Positions 49,318 to 62,300 of a DNA stretch of 64,000 nucleotides are shown in pieces. The position numbers and the translations under genes are program-made. Under the pieces are notes generated by a model. That model had not been told where the DNA came from, ran no database searches, and saw only the letters and a program-made list of their open reading frames with translations. Source of the DNA: Branchiostoma belcheri. Taxonomy: Eukaryota; Chordata; Leptocardii; Amphioxiformes; Branchiostomatidae. The stretch is from the NCBI RefSeq assembly GCF_001625305.1, contig NW_017802558.1, forward strand, positions 223,462 through 287,461. The letters run 5' to 3'. Position 1 is the first letter of the stretch; every line of letters starts with the position of its first letter.

Positions 49318-49404
49318 AGAGTATCTCTCCGCAACCAGTGTAGCTCCTAGTTATTACAGTTTAACTCCATCTATGAATGCAGTGGTTTGATTAAAAGTTC
49401 AAAA

Positions 49405-49580
49405 TTCATTGTTTAAATATTAACCCAGCCTTTTGTGTTGACTTCTTGGCTCCTATCTTAGCATTTGGGGCTATGATAGGATGCCTAGACCTGTTTTTAT
49501 TTTTTATTTTATTTCGCCCTGTCGCTTCATATTTTTTCTGAAAAAATCCGAGAACCAACAAATTAAATTGGTGTGGCCTA
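49405..49580. repeat. Family F repeat, inverted copy at duplication edge
   Basis: Reverse complement of the 16685-16865 family: ctatgataggatgcctagac, cgagaaccaacaaattaaat, tggtgtggcctaatgtg. It directly abuts the left edge of the upstream NAA35 block at 49580. Confidence 0.7.
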
Positions 49581-49892
49581 ATGTGAACCCACAGGACAGA
49601 GGCAAATGGCAGGCTGCCATCAAGCCTCCGAAGATGGGGAACAACAGACACTAAACCGGATAGTGAGAGAGTGAGAACATAGCAATATACATGTATATTT
49701 CAACAACTTTTTTATTTGGTTCATACTTATAGTTACAGCATGGTGAACTGAACACACTGCAGTAGTTTGGTACCCATCAGTGTAAGGCTTCAGCTCAGAT
49801 TGGGGGTTGTGGATAGACTGGTGCGCTTCCATTTAAAGAGAGACATTGACTCAATGAACAAATGAAGTTCTAGCCAACACCCATTTTTGTGT

Positions 49893-50165
49893 CAGTTGCA
49901 GATCTGGAATTTTGTGGCATGTGGTGGAAAAATTTCTAAACCAAGCCATCAACCTTGGCGGGCAAAATTGACAAGCAATCTCAACCCCATGATTCGCCTG
50001 TAATATTGTGATATTGTTGGAAATTGAATTTTTGTTAAAGCTTGAAAATCTAAAATTTACCCCTGGACCCCCCCCCCCCCCCACGATTGCGAGGACTCTC
50101 CCCCCAAGTCTGATTATGAACCTGGGCTGACAGAAAAAAATTTGAGTTGGCTAGAGCCCTGTTTT
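49893..50165. repeat. Family G repeat copy
   Basis: Twin of 40010-40288 within the segmental duplication. Contains a C-run of about 14 next to cgattgcgaggactctcccc. Confidence 0.75.
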
Positions 50166-50360
50166 GACCACAACGAACACTGCAGTCTTTCTTTGAGTGC
50201 TGACAAATTTTCTAGGTTAGATGGCAAGTACTCCATATCTGCCACATATAACATACCCTGCTGAGCCAAGCATGTGCTCCAGTTGGTGTGGAGCCAACAG
50301 TTCTAAAAGCTGATGACAGAGAATTTCAGCAGGACCCCGGATGTCAGGACACGGCAGGCG

Positions 50361-53300
50361 TTAGGTCAGTCTTATGATGGGGAAAGTGTTGTGTTCTGTG
50401 AAGTCCCACTCTGGGGGTGACTGCAACAGTGGACAAGTGAAGCCATGAGTTCAACTTGATACTACTATTTCATACGACAGTTAATATGATACAAGACGAA
50501 AAAATCTACCGGTAGTCTTTTCTTCTTCTTCTTACCATATTCTCATAATATAGCCACTTTGAGTTACTAGTATCTTACCTTAATTTCCCAGCAAATTGAA
50601 TTGGTCAAAGAACACACAGCACAAGTGGAGAACATACCTTGGACTCTCTTTTGTGACCTCCCAGCAGTAGCTTGACGACTACAAAGTTGGTCTTGGCGAT
50701 CTTACAGAGCGTCTGCACCTCCTTGGTTTGGTTGGGGAAACTCTCGTAGATGTTCTTGGCTTGCTGGAAACATTTACAGGCCTGGACGTAGAAGTCTGCA
50801 GGCTGTAGGGGAGGGGAGAACTTCTCCAGAGCTACCATGTCCTGGTGAAATAAAGAAGATTGTTGGGACAGACATAACTCAATGGAAAACCAGTCTATGA
50901 AATCCTGTTAAGCCTTTATTGTATCATACTGAGTAGGGGAGTACAGTTAAAGACATCCAATGCAATTTCAGAGCGGCAAAACAAAAAATATTCTGGATGA
51001 TCAAAATCTGTCTCATATTGACTCATTTGGCATTTCTTAGCACATTTTCTTAGCCCATTTTATACTTAAACCATTTGAAATTGCCCAAAACAAGCTAAGT
51101 GAGGAATCCCTTTATTTTTTGGTGCCACCCATAAATAAAACCAGCCTACAATACAAAACAAGCAACCGTTTTCCATCAGCGACATCACATTTTTGCCTCA
51201 AAGATATCACTATATAAAATATGGAACAGGATCGATTCAACTTGCTACATTAAAAGAATAACAAGAAAATTGACTTCGAAAATCCAGTTTTGCATCGGAT
51301 TTCCCTGAAATTGAATTGGATGCCTTTAATATGTTGTAAACCTACACTGTAACCTGCACCTAATTCTGTTTTGTCTGCATTGTAGTAACATGACTTGAAG
51401 CCTACAGGGGAGGTTGACTTGCCTGGAACTGTGAATATGGCACCAGTGGGGGGGTGACGATGCTGGCGAAGGGCGCGAAGCGATGCTCATAGCGAACCTG
51501 CTCGTTATCGAACTCAAACACCGGCTTCTTCAACCGCTCATCGAGGTAGAAGCCCTGTATGGCCTGTTGAGAACAACATACCGACATTAATATGGTAACA
51601 AGTATCACTAGTACATAACTTTTAAAGACATTTCCCTTACAAAATGGGAAATAATGGATAAACTAGAAAGGTAACATTTGCAAAGCAAATGCATTACAAT
51701 CTAGAAACTACTGCTCTGCATATTCTTACTCAAACACATTTCATATTCATATCTATGGGGACCAGGCCCTCCAAATCTGTCTTGTCAAAAAAATGTAACC
51801 TGACACCACAGGGTGTCTGCCACAGCAGTAGTTACCATGGTGACAGACCTCTGGTCCAGGTCATGGACTTTATTTGTTTGGAGAAGAGGGAGAAGAAGAA
51901 GAAGAAGAAGAAGAGCAAAAAAAATATGTTTTCCTTCTGCAAAGGTAAAAATAGAAACAGAGAAGAACAAGACTATGATAAAAAAATCCACACTTTTTCA
52001 TATCCTTCAAACAAATTCTAGTTTATCCACTTTACAAAAGCTTTCATATATATTATTACAAAAATGTATGTATCAAAACAAACAATTATATCCCACATGG
52101 ATCAGTTCATACCTTGTAATACCCTCCACATAAGCTCTGTTCAGCTTGGCCAAGTACAATTTCCTTGCTTGGTGGTCGGCCTGGAGGGACACAAAGTTTT
52201 CTCAACAAGGTCACTACCAGTAACACCAGAAATTAAACTAGAAACATGACATAAAACACATGGCACACATGCTTTCATACAAATTAACTTGTATTGTGTC
52301 TTGCATATTGACACACATTTAATAACAGTTATACTGCTGATCTCTATTGGAACATCAGATTTTGTACACACTTTTCACAAACATGGTAGATACATCAGGT
52401 AACATGGTATTTCCAGACACACAGATGACTGTGCTTTAGGCCTAGCAGGCACAACAATTTCAGGTCTTGAAATCCTTTTTGTCGGTTACATGCAAAATTG
52501 CATGTGGGCAAAAATTCTTCATGTTATTAGCAAAATCTACGTACAAAATTGAATTTCGTCAGTAGTAAACACTAAAGCTCTCCAACATTACATTTGTAGT
52601 ATATACCTGTATAACAACAATATACATATTTTTCACACAGAAAAGAGATAATAAATAGATTTAAAAATTTCTTTCTTTCACAGTTTTAAGGGAAGTCCGT
52701 CTGATTTTTTCAACATACAAAATTGCATGTGCAGGATAAGCAAATTGCAAGTTGCATGTGGGTATTTTGAGCCCTGAACTTGATAAAAACATCTTCATAC
52801 AGACTAGGATAGTATACTTTCCCTACATGCAGCTCACCTTTCTTTTTCTTCTTGCTCTTCTTCTTGCTGCCTCCCTTCTGCTGTTCCATGTACGCGTCGT
52901 GTTCCTGGTACATGGCCTCTGCACGAGACAGGGTGGACAGCAGCCAGCCATACAGAAACTCATACAGATACCTGACAGAAACACAGACTGTAAGTCACTT
53001 TATGTTCAGGGTAGTAAAATTTTACGGTCTGAGAAAAATGAAGGTGGTCACGGAACTATATGTTCACGGTGATAGGGGGAGGGGGTGAAAGACGAATCAT
53101 TTGTTAAGGGTATTGATTGTAAAGTTACGATAATAAAGTTAGCGGTGACTGTGAAAACCGTGAACGTAAACGTACAGTGAAAATATCAGGAGTCACAGTA
53201 TTTCAAGTGAACAGGGACCACTCAAGAACTGCTCTTTGATAGAGCACTTACATGTAAATTTTGGACAAGTCAATTATTGAATTTTTTAAATCAAGCTTGC

Positions 53301-56300
53301 ATCTTAAATTCTTGTTGAATGTCCAGTTGAAGCAGCATGTTTTTTTTTCTGTATTGTGGTACCTTTATTTCTGCCATACTACACAATGTTTCCAATCTTC
53401 TCCAGTGTTTGTAACATTGCATATGTATTAATGTTCTTGGGAAATTGTCTGGATGATACAAATTACTATGAGGCGGCCAACCTGGAAAGCAGACTAATTG
53501 GACACATGACGCCTGACAGTTTTAAAAAAACACAACAGGGCAAACCAAGAAGGAAATCTATGAGTCTGGAGGCAATGTTGGTGTTTAGTTTTAAATGCAT
53601 CCCGAGCAGTTTTTAGGGCTACTTCAAAGCCAATATTCTAGTCATATACTGAGTTGAAACCACACTATCCCAATGTATATTGACCCTCCTGGAGCAAAAA
53701 TTCCCAAAAATTCTGATGAAAACGGTTACTGGAAGGGCCCTGGGCTGACTTAAATAAATGGTAAAATAAAACAGAAAATAAAGGTCTCATCTTGGGGCTT
53801 GTTTCTGCAGTTTTAAATGGCAAAAGTATGAAATGCTGATTTAAATGTGCTAATGTGAAACAATACGGTATGTGTCAATATCACAAAGATTCCCTTAATC
53901 AGAATATTTCTGTATATATATAGTTTTGCCACCCTGAAATCGAATTAGATGCTTTTAAAGAAAAATTTCAAGTAAACCACATTGACAATGCCAAGAGCTG
54001 TGCTAGTTGATACAAAACATCTACTTTAGAGAAATTAGAATGACACTGTGTGGTACATGAAAAGGACAAAGTAACACACTTACCAGAAGACATACTGATA
54101 CTCATGTGTGCTGTACAGCTCCAGCTCCAGACCAGACAGTAGGTACTGGATCATGATGCGGAGGATGTGGTACAGGACCCAGGTGCCAAAACAGGCCAGG
54201 TGCTGGCGCTGGGGGTCCACCTTGATCATCATGGAGTGCAGGGCAGCGTCAACCTTGTCTGCCTGTGGAAGGAAGGAAAAAAAAGTTACTCCTTGGGTTA
54301 AAGACAAATAGCAGATGATGAAAATTTTCTTATGGTCTGAAATGGGATATTTTCCTTTGAAAGCACTGATGGAAATCAACATTACTGTGGGCTACATAAA
54401 CACAAGAAATATACAGTCAAACTTGCCCAGCGACCACCACTATAACACAGTGATCTGCATGGCCACAATAGCTACTTTTTCGCAGTCCCGATTTTGTCTT
54501 CATACATGTACTGTTGTAAGCATTTAGGGACTTGTTCACCTTGACCACAACCGGGAATATTTGAGACCGCACATAGCCCAATCTCTGCCAAGGACGACTG
54601 CATCATTTTCAAGCATGTAGCAGAAAACATTTTTTGATGATAAGGAGCAAGAAACCTTGATGGCCAGTTTCCAATTGATTTTGAGAATAGACAGTCTTTG
54701 CACAATGTAAATTGTGCCAGCTGGGTTACTTTGGCTCAATGGGGTAGTCTATTGCTGTGGTTTACTTGCTCTCTGTATTGTCTTGTTGCCATACTTTTTG
54801 TACAAGACGACCATGTTTCCTCAGGCCCCTGGGTGGTTGTTAAGTTTCACTTTATTCAGTCAGCTACTGGAGTAAACATACGTAGTATTCCATGAAATTC
54901 TATTAAACTTTTTGAGAATGACAAATCCATCATTATCTCCCTCAAGTCTAAAGCTGTCACCTCGTCCTGTAGACTGGACAGGTCCTCCAGTATGTGTCCC
55001 AACTTGTCCCTCTGTCTGGCTCGGTTGTGCCCGTGGATCTGTAACAGGTTACTGAAGGGCTGCAGGGAAGCAAGGGGAGATGTCAGTGACAGCAATCACA
55101 CATAGTAGTTATCATGTTTACAGAAGGAAAACATATTGTTTCCCCTTCTTCTCCAAACCAACGAGGTCAATGACCCAAACCAGATGTCTGTCACCATGGT
55201 AACTGGTGTTGGGTTACATCATGTTGCAATTCTATAGCAGGAAGGATTTAGACTCGACTGGAAGGATTTAGACTCAATCCATATAATATGGATTTGTTTG
55301 AGTAAGAATTAACAGAGCAGACCATATGCGGAGGGAAACATTATGCATTTCTATTTCACTCATGAATCTTTATTCTTGCTAAAAGAGTTATCTGTGGGTA
55401 CATATTCAAGATAAAGGGCAGATAGCATCTTCCTCATGGATTATCCTATGGAAGCAAAAGTCATCTAAAATTCTGTTTAGTGTAGTTAGGCCATGTTAAT
55501 TTGATTATACGGATTGACATCCTCTGGGAACTAGCCTAACCTGAATCTTAAATAAAAAAAATCTCATCATCAATCTTAGCCTAGTTTCATTTGATAGGCC
55601 CAAAGATTTAAACATAACACTTACCCTCACTGCTCTGCTTAAGAAGGCATCAACATATTCCTTGGCTTGAGGATTATTAAACACATAAGACCTGTCAAGA
55701 TAGAAGAAAGGCATTAAATGTGAATAGAATGAATGAAATAAGATATAGATGTAGGCATTCAAAGTACTGTTTGAAATCTGAGGTGTACTCATCAAAGATT
55801 CTATCTGAGACAATAATATATAATCAAATAGGTCACATTGATTAAATTTTATGACTGTATGACATCCACCCGCGCATTGATTTTTGCCTGTTCTCAAGGC
55901 TCTGGCCTGGGTGCCATCCTCTATCGTCTATGCGATATGGTAGCTAGCAACAATAGGGAGCCGACGGTAACTACAGAGGACAGCACCCAGGCTGCCGAAG
56001 CTCCACAGAACTCAGTACAGTGCTGACTCAAATGTCACAAAACTCCAGCATGTGCCAGCTTGTCGTAAAAGTCGCTACATGTATGTACTACAGTACCGCA
56101 AATTCACAATACCAGCTGAATTCCTGTGGTTTAGCAGCACTTTTTTGCTGGAATTTGTTTTATTCGCCGATGCGCACTAGTTTGCGGGTCTTTAGAGGAT
56201 GTCATCCATGAATAATTAAGTCAGTGTAGCGTTACGGAAATTTTTTAAAAACTGCTTGACAAGAATTCTACTTCAGTTCAGAGTATTTAATACACCTCCC

Positions 56301-59300
56301 TGAAACTGTGACAATCTATACTGGCTATTCACATTCAAAGAGGATACCTGTACCTGGGTATAAGGGCTGGTGGATAGTTGAAGGCTCTCACAGCCTCTCG
56401 TAAGGCCTCTCTGAATGGCAGAGTGCCAAAAACCTTCCTGTCTGTAGACACAGCAAGAACCTGCAGACAGGAATGCAATTATTCCTCTCTGTACATGATT
56501 TTAAAAGTAGACTGTGTGTACATGGCATGTTGTGTATTTTTTCTAAGATGAGGGGGAGAAAAACTTCCTATAAAGAAGAATACAGAGATCTCATACCTCC
56601 ATGAAATATTTAGATGGTAATGGTGACTGTGTGTTCTTCTCATTCACCATGTGTAACAACTACACCATGTTATCTTTCTTTATTGTGCAAGGCAAACGAC
56701 TTCAGCTGTCAAGGAGGTCATGTAATGAAAAACAGTGAGTGCTATACAAGATGTAGAGTGCATGACGTCATTAATGACTTTCTCTGGGTCAGACTGAACG
56801 CAACCATATCCATTACAACCTGACCTAAGGGCCATGCAGACACACACACGGACACACATAGACAAACCAAAAACAAAAATCTTCATTTTTCACAGAGGCA
56901 CCTAGAATTGGACTGAGATGTCCATTTTATCACAGGAAAGAAGCAAGGCTACCCGTATTGTCCCAATATGTAAACTACATCTACTGACACAATCTCACAA
57001 CAAAAAGTGGAGTGCAATCTGTCTTTACCTTCAAGAGTTCTTAACCTGACAAAAGCAGGCTCACCTGTAGTAGTGATCTAGACAGCACACAAGGAGAGGC
57101 CTTGCTGAATTCTATGAAGAAGTCCAGCACTGTGTGTATAGAGCTGATGTTCACAACCTCACAGACTTGACCCAGCCTGATCAACAGACCCTGCAATAAC
57201 AACAGAACAAAGTACTGTACACGTATACTTTGACAGATGGATTTCTATAGTGCTGCGTGTTATAAGATATTGATATTTGTAATGTTTCAATGGTTTGTAA
57301 CTTAACGTATAATGTGCAGCTTTTAAACAACTTATAAATTGTCTGCGATTCAGTGACTGGGTTACTAGGAAAATGCAATAAACACATCTTGACTCCTGAG
57401 TCCTGAGTCTGATTGAAAAAAAATCTGTGTAATGCCAGAGTGCTCGACTCGGAACCAAGAGGTCCCAGGTTCAAGTCCTGACATGCCACCGATGTTGAGC
57501 TCTTGGGAAAGACTCAAGTGAAAATGAGTATTGTTCTGTCCTGTTTGTTCTATGTGTGGGACACAACACCAGCAACAGCTGCCTTTGTTCCACATGTATT
57601 CTATTGTTACAATCTCAATAAATCAAATTAAATCAAATCTAAGTTGCCAAAAGAGACACACCTGGAAGTATTCCATGGCAGCTTCCCTGCCGACTATCTT
57701 GGTGTACCGAGGGAAGGTGGGGGGGAGAAGGCGCTGGTTGACTAGTGGTTCAAACCCCATAATGATGGGAAAATCTGGGACAGAAAAACACAGTTACTGT
57801 AGCAAGATACAACCCTAGAGGGAAGGAGACTGTGGCATCTGGAAATAAAACATTGTTATCCATGACATACAGAAACTTTGAGAAGATTACATGAATACAT
57901 CTGCAGACTGAGTACATCAAGTCACACATTTCACAACCTTCTCCCGAATTTGTTGGTGACTTCCCAAACACCAGCCAACCAAGTTTTGCTGACATTCAGG
58001 AGCACTCTGAGCAGATTTTGGCCACACCTACCTTTCTATACGAATTGAAACAAATTTGAGTCAACACGCCAAGAACAAGAATGCCCAAACCCGCTAAGTA
58101 CACTGTTGAATTACTCCCGATCTGAATGGTTGGCTGGCATGGTAATTTACTAACTTACCGCCGAACAACAGCTAACTATGATCAACCCCTGAATATGTTT
58201 TAAACATCCAAATACGTAGCGGAATTTGCAGAACACCAGCCAACTTTGTGCCAGCCTACTCCTAACCATGGATGAAGCATGTTTGGCCAGTGTTCGGGAG
58301 GCCAAATTCCTGACTGTGTGACAGGGACTTCATCAGCTGTGGTCTCACCTGGTGTAGCTGTCTCGTCTGGGTGAACTCCATGGTGGATGGTGTTCTTCAT
58401 CACCTCCAACAGTTCCCCTGCCTGCAGCAGGAGTCTCTTCCCATCAGTCACACCACTACACTGGAGATGGCACAGGGGAAGGTGGAACTACAGTTGCATG
58501 AACTACACATTGTTGGGGGAAATTGAGTATGTACTACATGTACACTACACATTGGAAGAAATTCAGTATGTAAAAACTTATTCATGTACATTGTACATGC
58601 ATAAGTTTACTAGGTGAATTTCAGGTAAAGTAAATCTTCTTTCACAATGTTGATCTGATGCTTATCATTATTTGAGACTCCAAGAACAAGAGTTCACAAA
58701 TCACTTTTGGCAGAGTGGGCGAAGACGCTACTAACGTGAACTCCATGAAATTAGCACCTCAAATCACCCATGTACATGTATCTGCTTGGAAAAACCCTAT
58801 TAACGCACACCCACAAAGGCTGACGAAATTAATGACCTGTACCACAAATCCATCAAAATAGGGGTGTTTTCTGAAATATTATGAGTCAGACCTATAAAAA
58901 CTACATAGTATTACCAATGCAGCAAAGGGGTTGTGACTTACAGCTATGAACATACAGACTGTTTGATTTCTGTACTCCTTGGAAGTCAAAATTAAAAAGC
59001 CACACTAACAAACACAAATAGCTAAACTATGACAACTTGATTTGGTCTGTGAGACTGATGATGGGTGGCTATTCCAGTGATGAGTCTTACCTGAGGTTTG
59101 TTGAAGGCTATAAGAGCAGTAAGCAGCAGGCGACAAAACTTCATCCTAGCCTGGAGCGCAACATTTTGCTGATGCTGCAACATACAAAGGTACAGTATGC
59201 ACATTTACTATCTCTGGAAACATTTTTTTAACTTTCTCTTTCCTAAAAGGAAAACAGCATCCTGCAGAGCATAATTTTACTTGACAGGAAAGCGATGGAT

Positions 59301-62300
59301 TTTTAGGTATCCAATGCAATTTCTGGGCAGCAAAACAAAAATCTGGATGAGGAAATCTGTCTGATAATGACATTTACTGCCATTTCTAAGCACATGTTTG
59401 TCATCATTAATTTTCATATTTAAAGCACACAAAATAGCCAGACAACAAGCTACGTGAGGCATCTCTATATTTTTTTGGTACTGCCCATAAATACAAAATG
59501 TACCAGCCTATGATACAAATGAGCAACCGTTTTCCATCGGTGACATTCCATTTTTTGCCTCACAGATATCAGTATGCCATGGTATAGATTTCATTCAACC
59601 TACTACATTAAAAGAATGACCTTTCCAGAAAATTTACTTGCCCTGAAATTGCATTAGAGGCCTTTAAGGGATATAAAGCAAAACAAAGCTTGGTAACTTT
59701 CAAATTCATGATGGAAAGTTTTATCCAATACCTCCAGTTCAGTCTGGGGATCTCTCTCCTCTCCCTGTTTACATCTGGTGCTCTGACAAACAAATAGAAC
59801 AACAAGCGTGTGAAAGCAATCCTACATACAAAACATTTCCCCCTTTGGTGTGTGACAAGACTCTACATGTAGCACAATGTTGATATTTAGTGTACAACTA
59901 CAGTAACAGTAAATCACTATATGTTCGCAGTAGCAAAAAATTTTGCAGTCTGAGGAAAATGGATGTGTTTGCAGAACTATATGTATATGTTCGTGGTAGC
60001 GGCAGGTGCAGAAGAAAGTCGGCACATTACTCGGTTGGGTTAAGGCAGCCTATGGCATACTATGAGTAGTATTTCATACATATGCCTGTAACTTTTGATA
60101 GCTTGGTCGCACCACAACTAAACTTCACACAGTTCTAGTAGTACTTAAAACACATTGAATAAAGGTTATTTTGTTTTTACTACTTCTGGATTTTTGGGTT
60201 AAAAATCAACATTTTGGTTTAAAAAAAGTTGTTTACTTCATGGCTTTACGCGCAAGCGGTAACAACACCTTTCATCGTGATATTTTACAAGTAGAAAGCC
60301 AACCCCCTATTTATTATTTTTGTCCAAGGCTATTTTGTTTTAAATGACAGTTACATTGTTTTTTTGGGCCAAAAAGGACAGAAACAGCTATTTTTCTGTC
60401 ATTTTTAGTTAAAAAATCGCAATAGTTAAAAAATATCCACTTATATGCAAAATAGCCTCGGACAATTTTGATAAAAAAAGTTATAATACGTAAACATGGA
60501 TTACTCTAAAGATCAATTATGCTGTTTTCAGCTGCGCGTAAAGCCTTTTAAGTCATACTCCGTGAATAAAATGCGTAACAACGCGGGTTTACAGGGGAAA
60601 CATACAAAATGACCGCCGGTAACCCCGAATTCGAACACGCGTTCTATTCGAATGACGTCATATCGAACATGGTGGAACATGATTCGGGTTCGAAACAAGT
60701 CTGTGGCAATCTTGCAGACACACGCCCGAACTCGAACATGAATATCAGCCTAAGCCGCCTTAACCCTACCGAGTATTTGTTCATGGTAAATGATTAATTC
60801 ATAGTACAGAAGTGATCACAAAAAATGCAACACAACTCGGTACATCAATAACATGGTTAGAATTTCATGGATTGTAAGAATGACAAAACATGTTGTAAGC
60901 CGAACACAGTAGATTGAAGCCATATAGCAATGTCGTTTATGTTTACAAAAGAACACTGGAACACAAAAGGATTTATTTCCTTAACTCACCTTTACTTTTC
61001 TGTTAATCTCGTCTTCAACTTCACGTAACATGCCTGTGAATCAAAAGGAAACATTACATTCAAATTTTACACAGTCAAGCAATCACAAAAACTATGGGAG
61101 ACCTGCAAAAGGCTCCTACATGTATATCAATTAGCAAACCTGTAACCACTCAGACTGACTCTTTGGGGAAACAAAGAATCATTGAAATCTTCAGTACTCA
61201 CCAGTAACTCTAACATCTGTGACGTTGCAAGCTAACTTGAAACCATAGGTCATGGTCTGGAAGTCTTCCTGTATCAGCAAAAAGGAACGTTACTTAGGGT
61301 CTCTAACAAGGGCACATTATTAGATAAATGACATGGCAGGATTCGAACCCAGGACCGCACAATGGCTACCTCAGCAGAAAGCATTAAGAACAAGAGAACG
61401 CCAAGTTTTCTGACCTCTTCAAAGACGCTGGCCCTGTTGACGTTGTTCTTGATGAGGTCGACCAGTTTGAGGGCACCCAGAGCGACGGCTCGCATGCACC
61501 TGTCCTCCACCTGCTCAGGGTCATGCAGGTACAGACAGGTGAACACTGTCTGGGCGAGGGAGTGGCCTTCTAGCCACGTCACCTGGGGAGGAGGAAGGTG
61601 TGGGACAAAGGGCTGTTACAAGGATGATGACATAGTAAATCTATGCGAAAAAATCTTGATGGAATCTGTCAGTTTGTCATTGATTTCGACAGCATGGCAG
61701 TCTTTGCGCAATGAGAAACGGCACTGGCTGGGTTAGTTAGGATCAGTGGGACAGTCTATTGTAAAATGGGTGTTCTTGTTCTCTGTCTGGTCTTCTCGCC
61801 ATGCTTTTGTATAAGAAGACCACTTGTCTTAGAAGACCACATTTCCTTGGTCCCATGGGTGGTCGTCTTAGACAAGTTTGACGGTATCTCTTCTTGGCTT
61901 GAAGGGCTCATTTAGGTGCTTTATTTCCTCCATTAGCAAACATACAAGTACAAAAAGGCAAGCATGTAGCTAGTCTTCCTGGAGTAACAGACATATCATA
62001 CAAATTACATAAATAAACTGAACGATGCATTGTGAGCATCTTACATGTACATGTATTTGCCAATTTGTAAATGTCAAAATCAAATGTTCCTTGCACCTAA
62101 CAAAAAGCTACATGTAATTCATGACTCTGAGCTAATAGTGAAGTAATAAAGCAGTGATACAACTAAACATGGAGACTCAACTCTCATATATGGGGTAATG
62201 CTTAATTTCTTATGCACTACATCTGTTTTGTCCCATCTACATCGTACTTACCATGCTGGATAGCATTGTGTCAATGATACCAATCAGCTCTGGTGCAGTC

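Larger units (their letters stand above)
44474..49330 (-). mobile_element. L1/Tx1-type non-LTR retrotransposon, degenerate
   Basis: On the minus strand: an ORF1-like frame (49317-48859), a 1.16-kb linker with a roughly 280-bp tandem duplication, an endonuclease region broken over three frames (47696-46749) and a long reverse transcriptase frame (46710-44497, crossing an N gap). This is the order of an L1-group LINE. It lies exactly in the space between the two NAA35 3' blocks. The 5' end is not defined. It is probably inactive because the endonuclease is frameshifted. Confidence 0.8.
49580..54277 (-). repeat. NAA35: Upstream copy of the NAA35 3' segmental duplication
   Basis: Partner of 39697-44173. 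It is the copy physically joined to the rest of NAA35. Longer by about 220 bp because it keeps the fuller family A element (52986-53180) and a GAA-rich insertion (about 51850-51915). Confidence 0.93.
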
